7,844 nt of DNA, from the NCBI GenBank assembly GCA_013003145.1, contig JABDLH010000185.1, positions 1-7,844 on the forward strand. Reading direction: 5' to 3'. Source of the DNA: Flavobacteriaceae bacterium. GTDB taxonomy: Bacteria; Bacteroidota; Bacteroidia; Flavobacteriales; Flavobacteriaceae. Under the pieces are notes generated by a model. It was given only the letters and a program-made list of their open reading frames with translations, did no database searches and was not told where the DNA came from. The first letter of the stretch is position 1. The number at the start of each line of letters is the position of its first letter. This document shows positions 1 to 5,395 of the stretch, one piece after another. A program made the position numbers and the translations under genes.

Positions 1-228
1 GACCTTCCCATTGAGAAGAACCGTTACAAGGTGCCGGTGGGGAAACATGTATTTGAGGTAGATGAATTCCTGGGCGCAAACAGTGGGCTGGTTATTGCCG
101 AAATAGAACTTGGGTCCGTAGACGAGACTTATGAACAACCGGAGTGGCTTGGACAGGAAGTGACGGGGGAGCCCGCCTATTATAATTCCCAATTGAGTAA
201 AAATCCTTTTTCATTATGGAGCCCATAA
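1..228 (+). CDS. CYTH-domain protein (inorganic triphosphatase-like), 3' part only
   Basis: An open frame runs in from the left edge and ends with TAA at 226-228, giving the last 75 residues of a protein whose start lies outside the window. The visible part resembles the C-terminal half of short CYTH proteins (triphosphate tunnel metalloenzymes): a basic strand (IEKNRYKVPV), the acidic strand VFEVDEFLG, the strand LVIAEIELGS with alternating glutamates that would bind metal in the tunnel, and the tail EWLGQEVTGEPAYYNSQLSK. Bacterial single-domain members are usually around 150-160 residues and mostly hydrolyse tripolyphosphate or other inorganic triphosphates in the cytoplasm; a few are class IV adenylate cyclases. 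The substrate cannot be told from this half. A GTG at 31-33 could be mistaken for a start, but homology continues upstream of it. The 3' end overlaps the start of the next gene by 13 bases, so the two are probably cotranscribed. Confidence 0.85.
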   Translation, partial: DLPIEKNRYKVPVGKHVFEVDEFLGANSGLVIAEIELGSVDETYEQPEWLGQEVTGEPAYYNSQLSKNPFSLWSP

Positions 229-725
229 AATATTTTTTAATACTTGCTATTGGTCTAACGCTCTTGTCTGCTTGTGGAGAAGAAGGGTCCGAGGGAAAAA
301 TCAGCGAGGAAAATATGCAGTCTACGGAAGACCGTAAATCCGTCAAAGCCCTTAAAGATTCACTGACGCGACTGGGTTACCAGACCTTTGATTATGTGGA
401 TGAGGGGACCAATGATACTATCCTCATGCAACAATACTTCCTGGTGCTGTTAAGAAAAGGACCCAACCGGGCCAGCGATAAGCAGGAGGCGGATAGTCTC
501 CAGGAACTACATCTACAGCATATGGGCCGGATGTACGAGGAGGGTTATGCGGATCTTATGGGACCATTTGGCGATGATGGTGATATTCGCGGTATTATTA
601 TTTATAACACCCCTACAATAGAAATAGCTGACAGTCTGGCGAACCTGGACCCATTAATCCAGTCAGGTGGTCTTGTAGCAGAGATTCACCCATGGTGGGC
701 CGGTAAAGGATTTGGGTTGCGTTGA
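216..725 (+). CDS. YCII-like domain lipoprotein
   Basis: This encodes 169 residues. The N-terminus is a lipoprotein signal: a hydrophobic stretch at residues 6-17, then the lipobox LSAC with the lipidated cysteine at residue 20, followed by an acidic linker (GEEGSEG). The mature protein is therefore expected on a membrane outside the cytoplasm. Residues about 72-162 look like a YCII-related domain: strand YFLVLLRKGPNR, a helix with two histidines (H99, H102) ending MGRMYEEGY, the turn GPFGDDGDIRG, strand IIIYN, a helix ADSLANLDPLIQSGGL with the typical DP, and final strand VAEIHPWW. Known YciI-like proteins are small, dimeric and mostly of unknown or chlorohydrolase-like activity, so no reaction is assigned here. 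The ATG at 216 lies inside the end of the CYTH gene, which suggests translational coupling. The TGA at 723-725 is one base from the stop of the converging gene. Confidence 0.8.
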   Translation: MEPIKYFLILAIGLTLLSACGEEGSEGKISEENMQSTEDRKSVKALKDSLTRLGYQTFDYVDEGTNDTILMQQYFLVLLRKGPNRASDKQEADSLQELHLQHMGRMYEEGYADLMGPFGDDGDIRGIIIYNTPTIEIADSLANLDPLIQSGGLVAEIHPWWAGKGFGLR

Positions 726-726
726 A

Positions 727-1122
727 TTAACTGCCCAGCAAACCTTCTTTTTCAAGAATAGGCAGGTACTTTAATTCCTGCTCTTCAATACTGTTCTTCC
801 GGAAGATATATTTGCGTTCAAAGAGCTTTCCTTCCGCATAGAAGGTAACAAAGAATTCGTTTTCCAGCTGCAGTACTTCTTCCTGTACCAATTCAATTTT
901 GGCGAAGGAACGGGCTTCGATGACTCCAATGGCGTGACGCATCGTCGAGGTTTTGGTTTCCCCATCATAACCCTTGGATACGATAAGGACCATCTCTATC
1001 GCGGTGCTCCTGTTGTTGATCAGGTAAGCATTCCAGTCCTTTGAGAGGAATTTATCATCCCAATCATGAGCCAAGGCCACGTGTACATCTTTTGCAATAG
1101 GTATTTCTATATCCTTTCTCAT
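727..1122 (-). CDS. Conserved-looking 131-residue protein of unknown function downstream of pheS
   Basis: This is a 131-residue soluble protein with no signal peptide or membrane segment. It reads as mixed alpha/beta: a strand around residues 12-18, the segment DWNAYLINNRSTAIEMVLIV (29-48) that looks like a helix and strand, and several C-terminal strands (VTFYAEGKLFERKYIFRK, about 92-109) before an acidic tail. I do not recognise a characterised family. I recall that small proteins of this kind in flavobacteria are sometimes labelled as the phenylalanyl-tRNA synthetase alpha subunit. That label would be wrong here: it has no class II synthetase motifs, and the true pheS lies directly upstream. 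The 82-base gap to pheS holds no clear terminator or promoter, so cotranscription with pheS is plausible. The ATG at 1122 is the only sensible start. The frame is real rather than a shadow: it fills the space between two genes and has a normal amino-acid make-up. Confidence 0.75.
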   Translation of the reverse strand: MRKDIEIPIAKDVHVALAHDWDDKFLSKDWNAYLINNRSTAIEMVLIVSKGYDGETKTSTMRHAIGVIEARSFAKIELVQEEVLQLENEFFVTFYAEGKLFERKYIFRKNSIEEQELKYLPILEKEGLLGS

Positions 1123-1204
1123 CGTTACAGCTAAATTAGGGATGCTCTTTATTAATAACCCGGCTGTGCCTTAATTTATTGCATCCGGATATAACAGCAG
1201 CGTA

Positions 1205-2224
1205 CTATAGCGCACTGCGGAATTGCTCCAGGAACCTGGTATCGTTCTCGCTCAGTAGCCTGATGTCGGATATCTGGTGTAACAACAGGGCAATCCTGTC
1301 TATTCCCATCCCAAAAGCAAATCCGGAATAGACCTGAGGGTCTATACCACAATTGCGAAGTACATTCGGATCTACCATCCCGCATCCCATGATCTCCAGC
1401 CACCCGGTACCTTTAGTCATCCTGTAGTCCGCTTCGGTCTCCAGGCCCCAGTATACATCTACCTCTGCGCTTGGTTCTGTAAAGGGGAAATACGAAGGCC
1501 TTAGCCGGATCTCGGATTTTCCGAAGAGCGCGGTGGTAAAATACTGCAGGGTTTGCTTTAGATCGGCAAAGGAAACACCCTTATCTATGTACAAACCTTC
1601 TACCTGGTGGAAAAAACAATGCGACCGTGCAGAGATCGCCTCGTTGCGATAAACTCGCCCAGGAGAAATAGTACGGATGGGGGGTTTATTGTTTTCCATA
1701 TAACGAACCTGTACGGAAGATGTATGGGTCCGCAAAAGTATATCGGGGTCTGTCTGTATAAAGAATGTGTCCTGCATATCCCTGGCCGGGTGGTGTTCCG
1801 GCAGGTTCAAAGCGGTAAAATTGTGCCAGTCGTCCTCGATCTCCGGGCCCTGGGATACATTGAACCCGATCCGGGAGAAAATTTCTATGATCTGGTTCTT
1901 GACGATAGAAATGGGGTGCCTGGCACCCAATTCTAGCGGCTCTGAAGGCCTGGTGAGATCGTCGTAGGTCCTGGACTTCGGTGCTTTGCTTTCCACACCG
2001 TTCTTCAGGGCCGTCACTTTCTCCGTAGCAGCCTGCTTCAGTTCATTGATGGTCTGTCCGAAGCGCTTCTTATCTTCCGGGGGAACGTTTTTGAACTCGC
2101 TGAAATACTGGTTCAGCAGACCTTTCTTCCCCAGGTATTTAATCCGGAAGGCTTCTATAGCTTCTGGCTGGTCCGTTGAAAAGGCATTTACCTCTTCTAT
2201 ATGTTTCTGAATCTGATCTATCAT
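1205..2224 (-). CDS. pheS: Phenylalanine--tRNA ligase alpha subunit
   Basis: This is the catalytic subunit of the cytoplasmic (alpha-beta)2 phenylalanyl-tRNA synthetase, which activates phenylalanine with ATP and loads it on tRNA-Phe. At 339 residues it is close to the usual bacterial length (327 in E. coli). Residues 1-80 form the N-terminal coiled coil that contacts tRNA, including KYLGKKGLLNQYFSEFK. The class II catalytic core follows: motif 1 region about 101-121, EHHPARDMQDTFF (143-155), motif 2 beginning GRVYRNEAISARSHCFFHQV (189-208), the phenylalanine-pocket segments FPFTEPSAEVDV (246-257) and GWLEIMGCGMV (274-284), and motif 3 GFAFGMGIDRIALL (301-314). All key motifs are intact. The N-terminus MIDQIQKHIEEV fits the family, so the ATG at 2224 is kept. 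The beta subunit pheT is not adjacent, so the subunits are encoded apart, as I recall is common in Bacteroidota. A promoter-like element and a palindrome lie 50-76 bases upstream. Confidence 0.98.
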   Translation of the reverse strand: MIDQIQKHIEEVNAFSTDQPEAIEAFRIKYLGKKGLLNQYFSEFKNVPPEDKKRFGQTINELKQAATEKVTALKNGVESKAPKSRTYDDLTRPSEPLELGARHPISIVKNQIIEIFSRIGFNVSQGPEIEDDWHNFTALNLPEHHPARDMQDTFFIQTDPDILLRTHTSSVQVRYMENNKPPIRTISPGRVYRNEAISARSHCFFHQVEGLYIDKGVSFADLKQTLQYFTTALFGKSEIRLRPSYFPFTEPSAEVDVYWGLETEADYRMTKGTGWLEIMGCGMVDPNVLRNCGIDPQVYSGFAFGMGIDRIALLLHQISDIRLLSENDTRFLEQFRSAL

Positions 2225-2273
2225 CCGTTCTTGGCTTGGAGAAGTGACCTGTTCGCGGTCATAATCAAGGTTT

Positions 2274-2289
2274 CACATAAATTTATGTG
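2274..2289. promoter_or_regulatory. Perfect 16-bp palindrome just downstream of the predicted pheS promoter
   Basis: The sequence CACATAAATTTATGTG is identical to its own reverse complement. It begins four bases beyond the predicted -7 element on the transcribed (minus) side, so it would cover the transcription start. That is a classic place for a repressor operator. As RNA it could also form a 6-bp hairpin with an AATT loop, but with the start inside it that seems less likely. I do not recognise it as the site of a known regulator. Confidence 0.45.
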
Positions 2290-2292
2290 CGG

Positions 2293-2300
2293 CAAATTTA
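2293..2300 (-). promoter_or_regulatory. Predicted -7 promoter element of pheS
   Basis: On the minus strand this reads TAAATTTG, an exact match to the Bacteroidota -7 consensus TAnnTTTG. It lies about 70 bases upstream of the pheS start codon and downstream of the terminator that ends the preceding operon, the expected place for a new promoter. No clean TTG -33 element is visible at the usual distance; a TTAG at about 2317-2320 is the nearest candidate. The call rests on the -7 match and its position. Confidence 0.5.
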
Positions 2301-2340
2301 AAACATTTAAGCTTCCTAACAGAGCTTTCCTTTAAAATTG

Positions 2341-2368
2341 AAAAAGGCCCCGGTGACGGGGCCTTTTT
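2341..2368 (-). terminator. Strong intrinsic terminator after the carbonic anhydrase-sulP operon
   Basis: This is a perfect 12-bp inverted repeat, AAAAAGGCCCCG and CGGGGCCTTTTT, around a 4-base loop. Its core is seven G:C pairs with an A-tract before it and a T-tract after it. It begins three bases past the stop codon of the SulP gene and precedes the pheS promoter, so it separates the two transcription units. The A/T symmetry means it could work in both directions, but no gene on the plus strand needs it. Confidence 0.93.
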
Positions 2369-2371
2369 AAG

Positions 2372-4237
2372 TTATGCGATTTTCTCAGTATCGTTCATAT
2401 GGGTCTTAAGCCAGGCCACACATTCTTTAAAGTTTTTAAAGATGTGTTCCTCAGGGATAAGATCCGGAATGATGTCAATACGTTCCATCATGTACTGAGG
2501 TTGAGGCAATACGCCCACTAAGAGTACCACCATATCCTTCTTTTTCAGGTCTACCATCACGTCTTCCATGGCATAGAGACCGGATTGATCCATATACTGC
2601 ATCCTGCCCATCCTTATGATGACGGCATCTGCGGTATGCGGGATCTGCTCGGCCAATTGTTGAAAATCACTGGTAGAGCCAAAGAAAAGCGGACCTTTAA
2701 TATGCTTGATGAACACTTTCTCCTTGAATCTTTCAGGGAAGTTTTTTTCATCGGCCCAAGCTTTCTCTTTAAGCAGGGGCTTGATGTCGGATCGCTCCGC
2801 GGTCAGGTCTCCCATTTTTTTCATGAACATCAGGGAGGCAATGATGAGTCCCACACCTACAGCATACACCAGGTTCCAGACTGAAGAAAGTACAAGGACC
2901 ACCAACATTATGATCACTTCTGAACTCAATTTCACTGGGCCAACCTTGATGTCTTTAGGAAGGTTCGGGATAGCTTTCAAGCCTTTGTAGTCCATAACGC
3001 CAATACCTACGGTTACCAGGATACCGGCCAATACAGCTGCGGGTATCTGTGAAGCTACAGGTCCCATAGCCAGTAATATCACCAATAGTAATAAACCGGC
3101 GATCATACCTGAAAGCCTTGTCTTACCACCGGACTTAATGTTTACCACTGTTCGTATCGTTGCTCCTGCTCCGGGGATACCTCCAAAGACTGCTGCAATA
3201 CTGTTACCAATACCCTGACCGACCAATTCCTTATTTGGCTGGTGCTTGGTTTTGGTCATGTTATCTGCCACTACCGAGGTCAATAATGAATCAATAGCAC
3301 CCAGTAGTGCAAGGGTCAGGGCCGTAAAAATATAGGGCGTGACCGCAGATAGTTTAAACTGGGTAAAGATCTCCATCTGTGGCATTGGCAGTCCTTCCGG
3401 GATCCGTTCTATAGGACGATAATCCAGTCCGAAGCCGTAAGCGATACCGGAGACTACTATAAGTGCCACCAATGTGCTGGGAATGGTGGTGGTAATACGT
3501 TTAAAGCCATAGATGATAATTATCGTAGAGAGTGCAAGGATCAGTTCCAGCCAATTGATATTCTGAACTGCCCTTGGCAGCACAGAAAGTGTCCCTAATA
3601 CCCCGGAGGCCTCTTTTGCTGCCAAGGTCTTAGCTTCTTTATCTATATCTGCCTGGGTGGTCTGCTCTGCCCTGCTGATGGTCTCCTCGAAATCTTCCAG
3701 GACCAGTATTCCTTCACCGGCTTCCTCCCTGAGGATATTCTCCAGGATGATCTCTTCTGCCATAGGAACATACTGCTCAACATATTCACCGTCTTCTTTT
3801 GGATAATACCCAATGGCCGGTAAAATCTGAGTAACCAGTATGATCACCCCGATGGCCGTCATAAACCCGGATACCACGGGGTAGGGGATATATTTAATGT
3901 ACTTCCCAAACCCCAGGGCTCCCAGCCCGATCTGCATCAGACCTGCAAGCAGGAAGACCGTAAGTATAGCGGGGAGTGCTTTATTAACATCTCCTTCGAA
4001 CATTGCAATCATCCCTGCAATGATCACCATACTCACCGCAGTCATAGGGGCAGTAGGCCCCGAGATCTGTGTGTTGGTTCCTCCGAAAAGGGCTGCAAAG
4101 AACCCTATAAAAATAGCACCGTATAACCCAGCACTAGGACCCAGTCCGGAACTGACCCCGAACGCAAGGGCCAGAGGGAGTGCTACGATTCCGGCAGTAA
4201 TCCCACCGAATAAATCACCTTTTATATGTTTAAACAT
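2372..4237 (-). CDS. SulP-family inorganic anion transporter with STAS domain (probable bicarbonate transporter)
   Basis: This is a 621-residue inner-membrane protein of the SulP/SLC26 family. The membrane domain spans roughly residues 8-475 with the family's dense hydrophobic segments, including the substrate-site signature QISGPTAPMT (57-66), AIDSLLTSVVADNMT (314-328), and GNSIAAVFGGIPGAGATIR (344-362). A cytoplasmic STAS domain follows at about 506-615, with MDQSGLYAMEDV (549-560) at the usual nucleotide/phosphorylation loop. Asp316, Thr320, Gly358 and Thr360 align at constant spacing with the sodium-site residues I recall from the bicarbonate transporter BicA. An acidic hydrophilic insert of about 65 residues (about 147-212) lies between two membrane segments. 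It sits 42 bases behind a carbonic anhydrase gene. SulP transporters may carry sulfate, bicarbonate or other anions; the neighbour and the sodium-site match favour bicarbonate, but that is inference. The ATG at 4237 gives the typical start MFKHIKGDLFGGITAG. Confidence 0.95.
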   Translation of the reverse strand: MFKHIKGDLFGGITAGIVALPLALAFGVSSGLGPSAGLYGAIFIGFFAALFGGTNTQISGPTAPMTAVSMVIIAGMIAMFEGDVNKALPAILTVFLLAGLMQIGLGALGFGKYIKYIPYPVVSGFMTAIGVIILVTQILPAIGYYPKEDGEYVEQYVPMAEEIILENILREEAGEGILVLEDFEETISRAEQTTQADIDKEAKTLAAKEASGVLGTLSVLPRAVQNINWLELILALSTIIIIYGFKRITTTIPSTLVALIVVSGIAYGFGLDYRPIERIPEGLPMPQMEIFTQFKLSAVTPYIFTALTLALLGAIDSLLTSVVADNMTKTKHQPNKELVGQGIGNSIAAVFGGIPGAGATIRTVVNIKSGGKTRLSGMIAGLLLLVILLAMGPVASQIPAAVLAGILVTVGIGVMDYKGLKAIPNLPKDIKVGPVKLSSEVIIMLVVLVLSSVWNLVYAVGVGLIIASLMFMKKMGDLTAERSDIKPLLKEKAWADEKNFPERFKEKVFIKHIKGPLFFGSTSDFQQLAEQIPHTADAVIIRMGRMQYMDQSGLYAMEDVMVDLKKKDMVVLLVGVLPQPQYMMERIDIIPDLIPEEHIFKNFKECVAWLKTHMNDTEKIA

Positions 4238-4279
4238 CTTGTATCTAGTTAGTTAAGATTTAATATCAGAAATTTGTGC

Positions 4280-4906
4280 TTACAGGAAAGTAACTTCTCC
4301 TGACTCTATGTCGTACATAGCTCCTTTGATCACGATTTCCCCATTTTCTTCCATCTCCTTCAGAACTGGGCTGTTCTTACGGATATTCTGGATGGTCAAT
4401 TCTACGTTCTTTTTGGCTACGCTATCCACAAATTCAAGGTTCCCTGAATTTCTCTCGCTAGCATCCTGGGGTTCTGATACGGCCTCAACCGCCGGCCTGA
4501 TCTTTCCTAACAGGGTGGTGAGGTTTCCAAGTTTAGCATCATCACAAGCTCCTTTTACAGCACCACAACTGGTATGGCCTAAAACGACAATGGCTTTAGT
4601 ACCTGCTAACTTACAGGCGAACTCCATACTGCCGAGGATATCCTCATTGGCGATATTACCGGCAACACGGGCGCTGAAAATATCACCGATCCCCTGGTCA
4701 AATACTACTTCCTGGGGAACCCGGGAGTCTATACAGCCAAGGATGGTTGCAAATGGGTACTGCCCACCGGAAGTCTGTGTAACCTGGTCCAGTAGATCGC
4801 GATCTGTGTTCTTATTCTGAACAAATCGCTTATTTCCTTCTTGTAAAATGCTAATAGCTTTCTCAGGTGTAATTGATGCCTGTGCTTCTTTTGTCAGTGT
4901 TTTCAT
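4280..4906 (-). CDS. Beta-class carbonic anhydrase
   Basis: This enzyme interconverts CO2 and bicarbonate in the cytoplasm. It has 208 residues, a normal length for bacterial beta-class enzymes. The zinc ligands are visible: Cys58, with the Asp60-Arg62 dyad, in ILGCIDSRVPQE (55-66), and His111 and Cys114 in VLGHTSCGAVKGA (108-120). The conserved DIFSARVAGN (75-84) and the C-terminal strand KGAMYDIESGEV are also present. No signal peptide is seen, so it should act inside the cell. It is the first gene of a two-gene unit: the SulP transporter starts 42 bases downstream with no terminator between. Carbonic anhydrases paired with or fused to SulP proteins are a known arrangement proposed to drive bicarbonate transport. 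An 18-bp palindrome lies 39 bases upstream of the ATG and may control the unit. No exact TAnnTTTG promoter element was found in the 140-base upstream gap. Confidence 0.97.
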   Translation of the reverse strand: MKTLTKEAQASITPEKAISILQEGNKRFVQNKNTDRDLLDQVTQTSGGQYPFATILGCIDSRVPQEVVFDQGIGDIFSARVAGNIANEDILGSMEFACKLAGTKAIVVLGHTSCGAVKGACDDAKLGNLTTLLGKIRPAVEAVSEPQDASERNSGNLEFVDSVAKKNVELTIQNIRKNSPVLKEMEENGEIVIKGAMYDIESGEVTFL

Positions 4907-4944
4907 AGTTCGAGGTATGAGTAATTAAAATGGATATTCCCATA

Positions 4945-4962
4945 AAATCAGCATGCTGATTT
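4945..4962. promoter_or_regulatory. Perfect 18-bp palindrome upstream of the carbonic anhydrase-sulP operon
   Basis: AAATCAGCATGCTGATTT is its own reverse complement over all 18 bases. It lies in the 140-base gap, ending 39 bases before the carbonic anhydrase start codon, a normal operator position. In RNA it could fold into a 7-bp stem with a CATG loop followed by a short U run on the minus strand. A weak terminator for the preceding small gene is thus an alternative, though the stem is A/T rich and 85 bases past that stop codon. The binding factor is unknown. Confidence 0.5.
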
Positions 4963-4998
4963 ACAGGTTTAATAAAATGGTTAATAGATAGTTGTGTA

Positions 4999-5024
4999 TC
5001 CTTCCCATAGGCTATATGGAAGGA
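4999..5024 (-). repeat. Imperfect inverted repeat (hairpin) downstream of the small exported-protein gene
   Basis: TCCTTCC and GGAAGGA (7 bp) are extended by ATA/TAT after a single bulged C, enclosing a GGCTA loop. It starts 22 bases past the stop codon of the small gene at 5047-5337. No T-tract follows on either strand, so it is not a standard intrinsic terminator. It could still stabilise a 3' end or be part of the carbonic anhydrase upstream regulatory region. Confidence 0.4.
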
Positions 5025-5046
5025 ATGAGATGAGGTAATTTGCTTT

Positions 5047-5337
5047 TTAAACGAACTTGGGGGGTGGAATTATTACTTCCCAGTCAACTTGGGGTATCCC
5101 CAAATCTGTATAAAAAGGCGTTTCTGATGCGAGGGAATCGAGTTGCAGGAAACAGTTGAGCCCGGCAGCCTGGTTAAAGACTGTCTGGTGCAATTCAGGT
5201 TTTGCATCCTTGTGTTCTTCCTCCGTCAAAGTCATTACCACCCCAATAGCCTCTTCATCGACCAATGTTATGATCGACGGCGCCAGGAGTGAAAATGCCC
5301 ATAAAAGGCAGAAGTATGTAATGAATTTAGAACGCAT
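5047..5337 (-). CDS. Small exported or membrane-anchored protein of unknown function
   Basis: This encodes 96 residues from the chosen ATG. A short basic start (MRSK) is followed by a hydrophobic segment (FITYFCLLWAFSLLAPSIIT, residues 5-24) that is either a signal peptide or a single membrane anchor. The rest is hydrophilic and moderately acidic, with EEEHKD near the middle and the proline-rich, hydrophobic end VIIPPPKFV. I do not recognise the family. An in-frame GTG at 5355 would add six residues (MHLKKS), but it falls at the edge of a predicted -7 promoter element, and the ATG gives a cleaner signal sequence, so 5337 is preferred. It lies 58 bases behind batE on the same strand and may be read from the bat operon, from its own promoter, or both. 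No function is proposed beyond an envelope location. Confidence 0.7.
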   Translation of the reverse strand: MRSKFITYFCLLWAFSLLAPSIITLVDEEAIGVVMTLTEEEHKDAKPELHQTVFNQAAGLNCFLQLDSLASETPFYTDLGIPQVDWEVIIPPPKFV

Positions 5338-5354
5338 ACTTTTTTTAAGATGCA

Positions 5355-5362
5355 CAAAAATA
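5355..5362 (-). promoter_or_regulatory. Possible -7 promoter element for the small exported-protein gene
   Basis: The minus strand reads TATTTTTG, matching TAnnTTTG, 17 bases upstream of the ATG at 5337 and inside the gap after batE. The implied leader would be about 10-14 bases. No TTG -33 element is evident upstream and the region is A/T rich, so a chance match is possible. Confidence 0.35.
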
Positions 5363-5395
5363 GGAGTAAATCCTGAATATTCTGTTAAGAGCGCC

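Noticed and set aside
1131..1138. TAATTTAG as a promoter for the 131-residue protein gene
   Set aside because: It has one mismatch to TAnnTTTG and lies so near the ATG that almost no leader would remain. Read-through from pheS is simpler.
1183..1190. 8-bp palindrome ATCCGGAT between pheS and the next gene
   Set aside because: It is too short to stand out from chance, with no T-tract or promoter association.
1607..1936. 109-residue plus-strand open frame opposite pheS
   Set aside because: It is a shadow of the pheS catalytic domain. The opposite strand encodes conserved synthetase motifs and this frame has no recognisable features.
2225..2290. T-box or Phe-codon attenuator in the pheS leader
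   Set aside because: The leader is only about 65 bases. It has no Phe codon run, no terminator hairpin and no T-box sequence. The strong terminator at 2341-2368 is upstream of the promoter and belongs to the SulP gene.
3897..4256. 119-residue plus-strand frame opposite the start of the SulP gene
   Set aside because: Its Pro/Ala/Ile-rich translation is what the complement of membrane-protein codons gives. It has no independent support.
4308..4820. 170-residue plus-strand open frame opposite the carbonic anhydrase
   Set aside because: It lies entirely antisense to a clear beta-carbonic anhydrase with intact zinc ligands, and its translation is low-complexity Ser/Thr/Leu with no recognisable domain.
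5353..5355. GTG as the start of the small exported protein
   Set aside because: It overlaps a predicted -7 promoter element, and the ATG six codons later gives a better signal sequence. It remains possible if transcription comes from batE.
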